A stretch of 64,000 nucleotides of DNA from Streptomyces iranensis (GCF_017874715.1 NZ_JAGGLR010000004.1:248001-312000); one strand, 5' to 3'. Numbered from the stretch's first letter, positions 36,870-45,927 are shown. Notes: generated from the sequence alone by a model not told the origin. A program made the numbers and translations.

Positions 36870-38516
36870 TCAGATGGCTGCGCCGACCCCGCGCCCGGTG
36901 ACTGCGGAGAGAACGCCCCGCACCATCGGCCCGGTGTCGGCCGACGGGCCGACGGCCCGCCAGGCGACAAAGCTGTCCGGCCGTACCAGCAGGGCGCCGC
37001 TCCGGCCGATGCCCGCGGCGGCGGCGAACTCGCCCGCTGGATCCGCCGGGTCGCCGGCTCGGTCCAGCACATGCGCCCGCAGCGGGATGCCACTGTCGGC
37101 CGCTGCCTCGCGCGCCGCCTCGGCCCACGGCGCGCCATCGGCGCCGGCGATCAGCGCGAACGCGTCACCGGCCAGGTCGACGGAGGACACGCGTCGCTCG
37201 CCGAGCGTCAGCCAGACGTGCGGCACCCGCATTCCCGGACGGCCGTCGATGGTCAGGTCGTGCCCGAATGCCTCAGGGAAGGGCTCACCGACCACGGCCC
37301 GGGAGGTGTAGCGATAGGCGGTGGTCACCACCGTCTGATCCCGCTGCGGGTCCGTGGCGCCGTCCTGCGGACCGCTCCACCGCATGTGCCGCAGCCATGC
37401 CTGGTCCGCGGTCTCCCGGCCCACCCGCAGGCGCTCCGCCTCGTAGGTCTCCAGCAGTTCCTCACCCGCCCAGCCGTTGAGCACGCCGGCGAGCTTCCAG
37501 GCCAGGTTGTTCGCGTCCTGGACACCGGCGTTGGCTCCGAAACCGCCGGTCGGGGGCAGCACGTGGCAGGCGTCGCCGACCAGGAAGACCCGGCCGCTGC
37601 GGTAGCTGTCGGCGACCTCGTGCGCCATCCACCAGCCCATCGTCGTGTGGATGTCGATGGCCAGGTCCGGCTCGCCCGTGGCGGTACGGATCAGTTCCGC
37701 ACACTCGTCGTGGGAAATCTTCCCCTCGACGATGTCGTCCGGGCCACAGAAGAGACCGAAGATCCACCTCTCGTTGTCGAGCTTGAACAGCATGCCCGAT
37801 GCCTGATGGTTCGTCAGATACAGGATGAGGAACCGACGGCCGCCCAGGATGGCGTCGAGATCCGCCTTGAACAGCACGTTCAGCACATGGCCGACCGTCC
37901 CCCGCCCCGAGCGTCCGATGCCCTCCGTCGTACGGATCGACCCACCGGCGCCGTCGGCCGCGATCAGGTACCGGGCGCGCACCGTGATCTTCTCGCCGGT
38001 GCCACGGTCGCGCAGCACCGCGGTGACACCGTCCGGATCGTGCGTGTACTGGAGCATCTCGGTGTTGAAACCGACCCGGGCTCCGCGCTCCGCCGCTTCC
38101 CGGAGCATGATCGGTTCCACCTTGTCCTGCCCGCACCAGACCGGCTCACAAGGCCCAATGTTCGTGAACTGGTTGATGCCCTCCTCCATGACGACGATGT
38201 CACCGGCCACAACGTCGGCGAGCGACCCCGCCCGCAGGATGGCGCGCGGCAGCTGCCGGGGCGGCAGGTCCTGGCGGGACCAGTACATGCCCGGCACCAC
38301 TTTCTCCGCCACGTCCCACACCACCTGCTGGATGCCCACAGTGCGGAAGAGCTCCATGGTGCGCGGGCTGACGTGCGTCGAGCGCAACAACTGCGAGGTG
38401 GTGGTGTTCCGTTCTGCCAGCAGGCAGTCCACTCCGTGCTGACGAAGAAACAGAGCGGCCGCCAGACCGGACATTCCGCCCCCGACAATCAACACGGGAA
38501 CCTCGACATCCGACAT
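36870..38516 (-). CDS. FAD-dependent aromatic hydroxylase (PgaE/RdmE-like)
   Basis: A 548-aa class A flavoprotein monooxygenase. The N-terminal FAD motif is VPVLIVGGGMSGLAAALFLR, the middle has YLIAADGAGGSIR (DG motif), and GDACHVLPPTGGFGANAGVQ (GD motif) lies near residue 305. The C-terminal thioredoxin-like region found in PgaE/RdmE-type enzymes is present. It uses NADPH and O2 to hydroxylate, or Baeyer-Villiger oxidise, an aromatic polyketide. It heads the minus-strand unit and is divergent from the carrier-methyltransferase gene across 178 bp, a likely SARP target. Confidence 0.92.
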   Translation of the reverse strand: MSDVEVPVLIVGGGMSGLAAALFLRQHGVDCLLAERNTTTSQLLRSTHVSPRTMELFRTVGIQQVVWDVAEKVVPGMYWSRQDLPPRQLPRAILRAGSLADVVAGDIVVMEEGINQFTNIGPCEPVWCGQDKVEPIMLREAAERGARVGFNTEMLQYTHDPDGVTAVLRDRGTGEKITVRARYLIAADGAGGSIRTTEGIGRSGRGTVGHVLNVLFKADLDAILGGRRFLILYLTNHQASGMLFKLDNERWIFGLFCGPDDIVEGKISHDECAELIRTATGEPDLAIDIHTTMGWWMAHEVADSYRSGRVFLVGDACHVLPPTGGFGANAGVQDANNLAWKLAGVLNGWAGEELLETYEAERLRVGRETADQAWLRHMRWSGPQDGATDPQRDQTVVTTAYRYTSRAVVGEPFPEAFGHDLTIDGRPGMRVPHVWLTLGERRVSSVDLAGDAFALIAGADGAPWAEAAREAAADSGIPLRAHVLDRAGDPADPAGEFAAAAGIGRSGALLVRPDSFVAWRAVGPSADTGPMVRGVLSAVTGRGVGAAI

Positions 38517-38694
38517 GATCGTATCCCCGTTCTCACGGTAATTTCTCTGACCTGCACCCAGGGTTCTCGAAGTCGCTCATGCGCTTCTGAAGATATGGTG
38601 AACGGCCATGTCAGACACGTTGCACTGAAGGACCACTGGTGGCCCACTGAAAGCTTCTTGACGCGCAATATGGGCGTGCCGAACCCTGAGGAAC

Positions 38695-40008
38695 ATGCGG
38701 GAACTGAGCCTTGAGGAATTGGTTGCCCTGACGAAGAGGCACGCCGGAGAGGCCGAGGACGGTGCATTGGACGGTGATGTAATCGACGTCCTTTTCGGAA
38801 ACCTCGGCTACGACTCGGTCGCTCTTCTCGAGGTGTTGAGCCAGATCCGGAATCAGTACGGAATAGACCTGGCCGACGAGGTCGTAGGGACCTCAAAATC
38901 GCCACGCGACGTGCTCAACGCGGTCAATGCCGCGATCAACGGCAATCCCATCAGGAGTGACATGGCCGAGCAGAGGAATACGAAGATTCCGAACCCCGTT
39001 CCCGACGATCTGCACGCCCAGCACCTGATCCTGCTGGCCTGCTCCGGCCGGTTGTCGCAGCTGGTCGAGTTGCTGATGGAACTGCGCGTGGCCGACCTGC
39101 TCGGCGACGGCCCGCTGCCGATCGAGACGATAGCCGAGCACACCTCGACGCATGGGCCCTCGCTGTACCGGCTGCTGCGCTGTGCCGCCGGAGTGGGAAT
39201 CTTCGCGGAGGGGCCGAAGGGTACCTTCGGCCTGACCCCGCTGGCCGACGGCCTGCGCGCGGACAACCCCCAGAACATCCTGGCGCTCGCCGAGTACAAC
39301 CGGATGCCGCTGACCGAGAAGGCGTACGCCGAACTCGCCCACACCGTGCGGACCGGGGAGCCCGGATTCCGCCGGGCGTACGGCATGTCGTTCATCGAGT
39401 ACCTCCAGCGCACCCCGGAGATCGACGCGTTCTACGACTCCTTCATGTCCCACTGGAGCCGGGGGTTCGTCCAGGAGGAGCTGGACCGGTGGGACCTGGG
39501 GCGGTTCAGCAGGATCGCCGATCTCGGTGGAGGAGACGGCTACTTCCTGGCCCAAGTGCTCAGGCGGCATCCAGGCACGACCGGCCATCTGGTGGAGCTG
39601 GCCTGGATGGCGGAGAAGGCCGCCAAGGTCCTCGCCGAGCATCAGGTCGAGGACCGGGTGATCGTCCAGGCCGGTGACCTGCTCACGGCCCCGCTGCCCG
39701 AGGGGTGCGACTGCTACTTCGTCAAGGCCGTGCTGCACGATCTGCCGGACGACGAGGCCGGCCGGGTACTCGGCCGGATCCGGTCGACGATCGGCGACAG
39801 CGGGGCCCGGCTGCTCGTCGTCGACTCGATCCTCGACTCGGGCAACGCGTGGGACCACGGCAAGTTCCTGGACCTCGACATGCTCGTCCTGCACGGCGGC
39901 CGGGAGCGCACCCTCGACGATTGGAAGGCCCTGTTCACCGCCGCCGGGTTCGAGCTGCTCTCCGAACCGATCTACCACTGGACCCTGCTCGAGTGCCGGC
40001 CCGTGTGA
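38695..40008 (+). CDS. Acyl carrier protein - O-methyltransferase fusion
   Basis: One 437-aa frame holding two proteins' worth of sequence. Residues 1-88 are a type II PKS acyl carrier protein: FGNLGYDSVALLEVLSQ with phosphopantetheine Ser41, then TSKSPRDVLNAVNAAIN. Residues 90-437 are a full O-methyltransferase: dimerisation region (SLYRLLRCAAGVGIFAEG), SAM motif (FSRIADLGGGDGYFLAQV) and VLHDLPDDEAGRVLGRIRS. At the seam, AGGAG at 38953-38957 lies 4 nt before ATG 38962, which starts MAEQRNTK. An out-of-frame TGA sits between them. So a free 348-aa methyltransferase may also be made. This looks like two genes joined by a small deletion; the region has no stop in frame. Confidence 0.85.
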   Translation: MRELSLEELVALTKRHAGEAEDGALDGDVIDVLFGNLGYDSVALLEVLSQIRNQYGIDLADEVVGTSKSPRDVLNAVNAAINGNPIRSDMAEQRNTKIPNPVPDDLHAQHLILLACSGRLSQLVELLMELRVADLLGDGPLPIETIAEHTSTHGPSLYRLLRCAAGVGIFAEGPKGTFGLTPLADGLRADNPQNILALAEYNRMPLTEKAYAELAHTVRTGEPGFRRAYGMSFIEYLQRTPEIDAFYDSFMSHWSRGFVQEELDRWDLGRFSRIADLGGGDGYFLAQVLRRHPGTTGHLVELAWMAEKAAKVLAEHQVEDRVIVQAGDLLTAPLPEGCDCYFVKAVLHDLPDDEAGRVLGRIRSTIGDSGARLLVVDSILDSGNAWDHGKFLDLDMLVLHGGRERTLDDWKALFTAAGFELLSEPIYHWTLLECRPV

Positions 40009-40060
40009 CCACCGCGGCAGCCGTCAGGTCCCTTCCCCGCGATATCACGGAGGTCCGCCG

Positions 40061-40303
40061 ATGAGTACGGCGAGCGTATCCCGAAACGACCTGTACGCCA
40101 TTCTCAGCACGCACATCGGGGTCGATCCCCAGGCGATCGAGGGCGCCCTGACACCCAGTGACCTCGGCATCGACTCGATCGGTGTCCTGGAGCTGGAGAA
40201 GGTCCTGGACGACCGCTACGGCATTGCCCTGCCCGAGGACACCCCTGCCATGACCATCGATCAGATCCTCATCCACCTCAACTCCCCAGGAGATTCACTC
40301 TGA
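40061..40303 (+). CDS. Stand-alone acyl carrier protein
   Basis: An 80-aa carrier protein. The attachment motif is DLGIDSIGVLELEKVLDDRY with Ser39, followed by the typical third and fourth helix sequence (EDTPAMTIDQILIHLN). Its motif (GIDSIGVLEL) differs from that of the fused carrier (GYDSVALLEV), so the two are not recent duplicates. It overlaps the next gene by 1 nt. Position next to an adenylation gene suggests it may carry a unit loaded by that enzyme; it could equally be the main chain carrier. Confidence 0.9.
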   Translation: MSTASVSRNDLYAILSTHIGVDPQAIEGALTPSDLGIDSIGVLELEKVLDDRYGIALPEDTPAMTIDQILIHLNSPGDSL

Positions 40304-40758
40304 TGGCCAACAGCACCGACAACAGCATCCGCATCGACGCGCCTCTGGAACTCGTCTGGCGCATGACCAACGACGTGCGGTCCTGGCCAGACTTGTTCAC
40401 CGAGTACGCCGCGATAGACGTCCTGAAAGAGGATGAGAACACCGTCCGGTTCCGGCTGACGATGGTGCCCGACCCCGACGGCACCGTGTGGAGCTGGGTC
40501 AGCGAGCGCACCTGGGACGAATCCACCAAGACCGTCCGAGCCCACCGGGTGGAGACCGGACCGTTCGAGTACATGCGCATCTACTGGGACTTCGACGGCG
40601 ACGCACAGGGCACAACCATGCGCTGGCGCCAGGAGTTCGAGGCGAAGCCGACCGCGCCGTTCGACGACGACGCCATCACCAAGAGGATCAACGACAACAC
40701 CGCGATCCAGATGAAGGTCATCAAGGAGAAGATCGAACGCGCCAAGACACAGGGGTGA
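40303..40758 (+). CDS. SRPBCC polyketide aromatase/cyclase
   Basis: A 151-aa START-fold protein: NSIRIDAPLELVWRMTNDVR, WPDLFTEYAAIDVL, and a C-terminal helix ending IKEKIERAKTQG. This is the WhiE-VI/ZhuI-like monodomain aromatase/cyclase group, which folds and dehydrates the first ring of a poly-beta-ketone chain. The stop of the carrier gene overlaps its start (TGATG), so the two are coupled. Confidence 0.88.
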   Translation: MANSTDNSIRIDAPLELVWRMTNDVRSWPDLFTEYAAIDVLKEDENTVRFRLTMVPDPDGTVWSWVSERTWDESTKTVRAHRVETGPFEYMRIYWDFDGDAQGTTMRWRQEFEAKPTAPFDDDAITKRINDNTAIQMKVIKEKIERAKTQG

Positions 40759-40767
40759 CCCGCGGCC

Positions 40768-42336
40768 ATGGCGGATCACCAGACCCTGTACGAGCGGTTC
40801 GCCGGTTCCGCGGCGCTGCATGGTCAGGCTGTGGCGGTCGAGCTCAATGACGCCCGGGTGACCTACGCGGAACTGGACCGGCTCGCCGGCACCATCGCCG
40901 TGGAACTCGTACGGACGCTCGGCCGTACACCCCGGACCATCGGCCTGTACGCCTCACGTACCCTCGCCGCCTACGCCGGATACCTCGCGATTCAGCGCCT
41001 GGGCGCCGTGGCCGTACCGTTCAACCCGCTGTTCCCGGCCACGCGCAACGCGACGGTCGCTGCCACCGCGCGGGTGGACGCGGTGCTCTCGGAGAACGAC
41101 GCCTCCCCGCTGCCGCAGCCGGTCCTCGCCCTGACACCGGCGGTGCTCGCCCGGCTTCGTGACACACCGGCCCCGCCGGAAGCGATCCCCACGCCCACCG
41201 GGCCGACGGACGGGCAGGACACCGCGTACCTGCTGTTCACCTCCGGCTCGACCGGAGTGCCCAAGGGCGTGCCCGTCGCACACCGGAACGTGTCCGCGTA
41301 CTTGGATCACGTCATCCCGCGCTACGGACTCGGGCCGGACAGCCGGGTGACACAGATGTTCGACCTCACCTTCGACCTGGCGGTGTTCGATCTGTTCGCC
41401 TCGTGGGGATCGGGGGCGACCCTGGTCGTGCCGTCCCGGGCCGACCTGCTCGCCCCGGTCAGGTTCGTCGTGGAGCGGCGGATCACGCACTGGTTCTCCG
41501 TGCCGTCCGTCGTCTCGTTGGCCCGGCGGCTGGGACGGCTGTCGGCCGGGTCCATGCCGGGGCTGCGCTGGAGCCTGTTCTGCGGCGAGCAGCTCACCCT
41601 CGCCCAGGCCCGAGCCTGGCGTGCCGCCGCCCCGGGTGCCGTGCTGGAGAACCTGTACGGGCCCACCGAGCTGACCCTGAGCTGCGCCCAGTACCGGCTC
41701 AGTGCGGACCCGGGCAGCTGGCCGTCGCCGTCCAACGGGACGGTGCCGATCGGTGAGTTGCACCCGGGGCACGAGGAACTGGTCATAGACCCGCGGGGCA
41801 GGGTGGCCACCGAGGGCGAGCTGTGCATCCGCGGTCCGCAGCGCTTCGGCGGCTATCTGGATCCCGCGGACAACGCCGACCGGTTCGTGTCCTTCGACGG
41901 CACCCGGGCGACTGTCGTGAACGCGACGGAGCACCCGGACGACGGCCTCTGGTACCGCACCGGCGACCGCGTGCGGCGCACCGAGTGGGGGCTGGTCCAT
42001 CTGGGCCGACTGGACCACCAGGTGAAGATCCAGGGCTACCGGATCGAGCTGGGCGAGATCGAGTCCGCTCTGCACGACCAACCGTGGGTGCTGGACGCCG
42101 TCGTGGTCGTGGTCGAAGCGTCGGGCCGAGCCGCCGTACTGCACGCCGTCTACACCGGAGAGGCCGGGTCGCAGGACGCGCTCTCAGCCGCCCTGCGTCG
42201 ACGGCTGCCCGCCCACATGCTGCCGCGCACGATCGCGCACTGGCCGGACCTGCCGCTGAACGCCAACGGAAAGGTGGACCGCCGTGCCATCGCGCAGTCG
42301 GTCGCCCGAAGGGAAGAGACCGAATGCAGCACGTGA
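40768..42336 (+). CDS. Free-standing adenylation enzyme (NRPS A-domain type)
   Basis: A 522-aa acyl/aminoacyl-adenylate-forming enzyme. All A-domain core motifs are visible: LLFTSGSTGVPKGVPVAHRN, FDLTFDLAVFDLFASW, NLYGPTELT, YRTGDRV, GRLDHQVKIQGYRIELGEIE and NANGKVDRRAI with the catalytic lysine. No carrier or condensation domain is attached. The closest look is to amino-acid-activating A domains rather than CoA ligases. It sits between two cyclase genes in the PKS operon. It may load an amino or aryl acid on the stand-alone carrier as a starter or as a later amide; substrate not predictable by eye. Confidence 0.88.
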   Translation: MADHQTLYERFAGSAALHGQAVAVELNDARVTYAELDRLAGTIAVELVRTLGRTPRTIGLYASRTLAAYAGYLAIQRLGAVAVPFNPLFPATRNATVAATARVDAVLSENDASPLPQPVLALTPAVLARLRDTPAPPEAIPTPTGPTDGQDTAYLLFTSGSTGVPKGVPVAHRNVSAYLDHVIPRYGLGPDSRVTQMFDLTFDLAVFDLFASWGSGATLVVPSRADLLAPVRFVVERRITHWFSVPSVVSLARRLGRLSAGSMPGLRWSLFCGEQLTLAQARAWRAAAPGAVLENLYGPTELTLSCAQYRLSADPGSWPSPSNGTVPIGELHPGHEELVIDPRGRVATEGELCIRGPQRFGGYLDPADNADRFVSFDGTRATVVNATEHPDDGLWYRTGDRVRRTEWGLVHLGRLDHQVKIQGYRIELGEIESALHDQPWVLDAVVVVVEASGRAAVLHAVYTGEAGSQDALSAALRRRLPAHMLPRTIAHWPDLPLNANGKVDRRAIAQSVARREETECST

Positions 42337-42662
42337 TCTTCGTCGACCGGATGAGTCCCGAGGACGCCCCCCGCGTGGCCCGGATCTGGGACGAGCACGA
42401 CCGCACCGGCCTGCCGGAGGAGATCGGGGTCGCCCGGCGGACCCTCTACCGGTTCCGCGGCCTGTACATGCATGTCGTAGCGGCCCGGCCGGACCTGACC
42501 GTCGACCTCGCCGAGCAGATCCACTCAGCCCGCACCCACCCGTCGTACATCGAGGTCCGCGACCGCTTGGCCACGTATCTCACCCCCTACTCCTCGGACT
42601 GCCGCGGTCTGTTGGACACCCGTGCCGAGGAGTTCTACCAGTGGTCCGCGTCGAAGGAGTGA
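42324..42662 (+). CDS. TcmI-family polyketide cyclase
   Basis: A 112-aa dimeric ferredoxin-like cyclase: MQHVIFVDRMSPEDAPRVAR, RRTLYRFRGLYMHVVAARPD, and EEFYQWSASKE at the end. In tetracenomycin biosynthesis TcmI closes the last ring; homologues are general in pentangular polyphenol clusters. The ATG at 42324 overlaps the adenylation gene by 13 bp. The long reading from 41823 is a shadow. Confidence 0.92.
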   Translation: MQHVIFVDRMSPEDAPRVARIWDEHDRTGLPEEIGVARRTLYRFRGLYMHVVAARPDLTVDLAEQIHSARTHPSYIEVRDRLATYLTPYSSDCRGLLDTRAEEFYQWSASKE

Positions 42663-42665
42663 ATC

Positions 42666-43082
42666 GTGTCCGTACTGACCAAGGTGGCACTCGGGGACGT
42701 CGTCCCCAGCCGCAGACTCGGCGGGAGCATCTACCCGCTGCTCACCCCGGGCTCCGTGGGGGCCAGCGCCGGATTCCTCGGCGCGATGAAGCTGGCGCCC
42801 GGAGAGTTCATCGCCGCCCACTACCACCCGCACTCGGAGGAGTTCATCTTCATCGCGGAGGGCGAGGTCCTGCTGACTGCGGGCGGCGAGGAGCTGCGGC
42901 TGAGCAGGACAGAGGCCGCCATGGTCCCCAAGTTCACCCCGCACCGCATCCAGAACGACGGCGGTGAACCGGCGCTCGTGGTCTTCCAGATGGCGCCGCT
43001 GGCCCCCAGCCCCGCCGAGGGACACGTCGAGGTGGAACCCGCACCCAACCCGGACGCCACGCCGCCGTCCGTAGGGAGTTGA
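42666..43082 (+). CDS. Cupin-fold cyclase/oxygenase (TcmJ-like)
   Basis: A 138-aa single-domain cupin: LAPGEFIAAHYHPHSEEFIF with the metal histidines, then a second barrel motif VPKFTPHRIQN. Cupins of this type accompany TcmI-like cyclases and are needed for later ring closure in pentangular and tetracenomycin pathways. GTG start, 3 bp after the TcmI-like stop, with 3 bp to KS-alpha. The Pro-rich tail (PNPDATPP) is unremarkable. Confidence 0.88.
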   Translation: MSVLTKVALGDVVPSRRLGGSIYPLLTPGSVGASAGFLGAMKLAPGEFIAAHYHPHSEEFIFIAEGEVLLTAGGEELRLSRTEAAMVPKFTPHRIQNDGGEPALVVFQMAPLAPSPAEGHVEVEPAPNPDATPPSVGS

Positions 43083-43085
43083 CTC

Positions 43086-44345
43086 GTGCGCAGAGCCGTT
43101 CTCACCGGCATCGGCGTGGTCGCGCCGGGCGGCGTCGGTACCAAGCCGTTCTGGGAGCAGATCACCTCCGGCCGGTCCGCCACCCGGCCTGTCACCCTCT
43201 TCGACGCCACCGGCTACCGTTCGCGGATCGCCGGCGAGGTCGACTTCGACCCCGTCGCGGCCGGCCTGCGGCCCGAACAGGCCGAAGGACTCGACCGGAT
43301 GGTGCAGTTCGCGCTCGTCGCTCTCCGGGAAGCCCTGGACGACAGCGGCCTGCCGATGGAGAGTCCCGCGCCGCACCGGATCGGCGTCAGCATCGGGACG
43401 GCGGTCGGCTGCACCATGGGGCTGGAGAGCCAATACGCGACGGTCAGCAGCAGCGGACGGGACTGGTTGGTCGATCACACCCGCGCCGTCGGACACCTGT
43501 TCGACTTCTTCGTCCCGACGTCGCTGTCCCGCGAAGTGGCGTGGGCCGCCGGAGCCGAGGGACCGGCCGCGGTCGTCTCCACCGGCTGCACCTCCGGCCT
43601 GGACGCCGTGGGCTACGCCCTCGACCTGATCCTCGACGGCACCGCCGACGTGATGATCACCGGAGCCTCGGACGCCCCCCTGTCACCCATCACCTACGCC
43701 TGCTTCGACGCCCTGCGAGCCACCTCCCCGGACAACGACGACCCCGCGGGAGCGTGCCGGCCGTTCGACCTGACCCGTAACGGCTTCGCCCTGGGGGAAG
43801 GGGCGGCGGTGTTCGTCCTGGAGGAGTACGAGCACGCCAGACGGCGCGGCGCCCATGTCCACGCCGAACTGGCCGGTTTCGCCACCCGCTGCAACGCCTA
43901 CCACATGACGGGACTGAGCCCCGACGGTCTGGAGATGGCCGAGGCGATCGACGCGGCCATGCGCCAAGCCCGTATGGCCCCGGACGACCTGGACTACATC
44001 AACGCCCATGGTTCGGGCACGCGCCAGAACGATCTGCACGAGACAGCCGCATTCAAGCACGCCCTCGGCTTGAGCGCCTACGGAATCCCGGTCAGTTCGA
44101 TCAAGTCGATGATCGGTCACTCGCTGGGATCCGTCGGCTCACTGGAGATCGCCGCGTGCGCTCTCGCCATCGAGCACGGGGTGATCCCGCCGACGGCGAA
44201 CCTGCGGGTGCCCGACCCCGAGTGCGACCTGGACTACGTGCCCCTGGTCGCCCGGGAGACCCGGGTGGACGCCGCTCTCACTGTCGGCAGCGGATTCGGC
44301 GGCTTCCAGAGCGCTGCGGTCCTCAGGCGTTCGGAGGCCGTGTGA
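43086..44345 (+). CDS. Type II PKS ketosynthase alpha subunit
   Basis: A 419-aa ketosynthase that condenses malonyl units. The active-site Cys is in VVSTGCTSGLDAVG (C168). Catalytic histidines are in INAHGSGTRQND and SSIKSMIGHSLGS. Length and motifs are complete. It forms the heterodimer with the next gene and overlaps it at TGATG. No KSIII or dedicated malonyl transferase is in the cluster, so those come from fatty acid synthesis, or priming uses decarboxylation or the adenylation enzyme. Confidence 0.97.
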   Translation: MRRAVLTGIGVVAPGGVGTKPFWEQITSGRSATRPVTLFDATGYRSRIAGEVDFDPVAAGLRPEQAEGLDRMVQFALVALREALDDSGLPMESPAPHRIGVSIGTAVGCTMGLESQYATVSSSGRDWLVDHTRAVGHLFDFFVPTSLSREVAWAAGAEGPAAVVSTGCTSGLDAVGYALDLILDGTADVMITGASDAPLSPITYACFDALRATSPDNDDPAGACRPFDLTRNGFALGEGAAVFVLEEYEHARRRGAHVHAELAGFATRCNAYHMTGLSPDGLEMAEAIDAAMRQARMAPDDLDYINAHGSGTRQNDLHETAAFKHALGLSAYGIPVSSIKSMIGHSLGSVGSLEIAACALAIEHGVIPPTANLRVPDPECDLDYVPLVARETRVDAALTVGSGFGGFQSAAVLRRSEAV

Positions 44346-45589
44346 TGGGACGTGCCGCCAGTGTCGTCGTTACCGGGGTGGGCGCGGTCGCTCCGAACGG
44401 GGTGGGCGCCGACGCGTACTGGACAGCGGTGATTCAGGGACGCAGTGGAATTCGCAGGCTGAGCCGTTTCGACCCGTCCTCATACCCCGTCACGGTGGGT
44501 GGGGAGATCACCGACTTCGACCTGACGCAGCATGTGCCGAGCCGTCTGCGTCCGCAGACGGACCGTACGACCCAGTACGCGCTCGCCGCCGCGGCCTGGG
44601 CGTTCGACGACGCCGAGGTGGACGCGCACGCGCTTGGCGAATACGACGCGGGCGTCGTGACGGCCAACGCGTGCGGTGGCTTCGAGTTCGGTCAGCACGA
44701 GCTGCAGAAGCTGTGGAGCGAGGGACCACACCGGGTCAGCGCCTACCAGTCCTTCGCATGGTTCTACGCTGTCAACACCGGCCAGCTGTCGATCCGGCAC
44801 GGTCTGCGAGGTCATAGCTCGGTGTTGGTGACGGAGCAAGCGGGCGGGCTCGACGCACTGGCCGCGGCCCGTCGCAAGGTACGCTCCGGCACCCTCGCGG
44901 TCGCGCTCGCCGGCGGAGTGGACGCACCGCTGGGCCCGTGGGGACTGACAGCGCAGATCCCCAACGGGCGCCTGAGCCGACGTCCCGAGCCGCACCGCTC
45001 CTACCTGCCCTTCGACCAGGACGCGTGTGGATACGTCCCTGGGGAGGGTGGCGCGTTCTTCGTCCTGGAGGAGGCCGGGGCGGCGCGTGAGCGCGGCGCG
45101 CGACGGATCTACGGCGAACTCGCCGGTTACGCGGCGACCTTCGACCCGGCACCCGGATCCGGCCGTGACCGGGCACTGGTCAGGGCCGTCACCGGTGCCC
45201 TGGACGACGCCGGGGTCGCTCCGGGCGAGGTGGACGTAGTCGTGGCCGACGCCCACGGCAGTCCCGATCTCGACCGGGTCGAGGCCGCCGCGATCGCCGG
45301 GGTCTTCGGCGCACGAGCGGTCCCGGTGGCCGCTCCCAAGACGATGACGGGCCGCCTCTACTCCGGCGGCGCCGCTTTGGACGTGTTCAGCGCACTGATG
45401 ATGATTCGCGACGGAATCGTTCCCGCTGCTGTCAACATCGGCGACGTGCCCGAGGAGTACGAGATCGACGTCGTCACCGGCGCGCACCGCCGCATGCCGG
45501 TGCGCACCACGCTGGTCGTGGCGCGAGGGCTCGGCGGTTTCAACTCCGCACTGGTGGTGCGGGGGCCGGAGACACCAGGGAGTGATTGA
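44345..45589 (+). CDS. Type II PKS ketosynthase beta subunit (chain length factor)
   Basis: A 414-aa partner of KS-alpha. The Cys is replaced by Gln in VLVTEQAGGLDAL (Q165), the hallmark of chain length factors. Other family strings are PNGRLSRRPEPHRSYLPFD and GYVPGEGGAFFVLEEAG. It sets polyketide length; long chains (C24-C30) would suit the number of cyclases, but the length cannot be read by eye. The start ATG at 44345 overlaps the KS-alpha stop; upstream readings are shadows. Confidence 0.97.
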   Translation: MGRAASVVVTGVGAVAPNGVGADAYWTAVIQGRSGIRRLSRFDPSSYPVTVGGEITDFDLTQHVPSRLRPQTDRTTQYALAAAAWAFDDAEVDAHALGEYDAGVVTANACGGFEFGQHELQKLWSEGPHRVSAYQSFAWFYAVNTGQLSIRHGLRGHSSVLVTEQAGGLDALAAARRKVRSGTLAVALAGGVDAPLGPWGLTAQIPNGRLSRRPEPHRSYLPFDQDACGYVPGEGGAFFVLEEAGAARERGARRIYGELAGYAATFDPAPGSGRDRALVRAVTGALDDAGVAPGEVDVVVADAHGSPDLDRVEAAAIAGVFGARAVPVAAPKTMTGRLYSGGAALDVFSALMMIRDGIVPAAVNIGDVPEEYEIDVVTGAHRRMPVRTTLVVARGLGGFNSALVVRGPETPGSD

Positions 45590-45591
45590 TC

Positions 45592-45912
45592 ATGGCACTT
45601 ATCTCGACGGCGGACGGCTACTACACGCTGATCAACGTGTTCACGGTCAAGCCCGAGAACCAGCAGCGGATGTACGACGAGATCGTCGGCGTCACCGACA
45701 TCATCAAGCGGTTTCCCGGCTTCGTGTCGGCGAACGTGCACATGGGCGAGGACGGCTCCCGAGTCGTGAACTACGCCCAGTGGCGCAGCGAGGAGCAGTT
45801 CGAGGCCATGCAGCGGCACCCAAGCGTCCAAGGTCACTTCCGGCGCTGTCGCGAACTGGCCGGGATCGACTCGGTCTTCTGCCGCGTCGCCTACGCCCAC
45901 GACGGTGTCTGA
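45592..45912 (+). CDS. Antibiotic biosynthesis monooxygenase (ABM) family protein 4
   Basis: A 106-aa ABM protein: GYYTLINVFTVKPENQQRMY, FPGFVSANVHMGEDGSRVVN, YAQWRSEEQFEAMQ. It shares PGFVSANVH and YAQW with ABM 1, so those two form one pair while ABM 2 and 3 form another. It follows KS-beta by 2 bp, as early oxygenases do in related clusters. The ATG at 45592 is preceded by CAGGGAG. Confidence 0.88.
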   Translation: MALISTADGYYTLINVFTVKPENQQRMYDEIVGVTDIIKRFPGFVSANVHMGEDGSRVVNYAQWRSEEQFEAMQRHPSVQGHFRRCRELAGIDSVFCRVAYAHDGV

Positions 45913-45927
45913 GGCAGGGTGCGGGCG

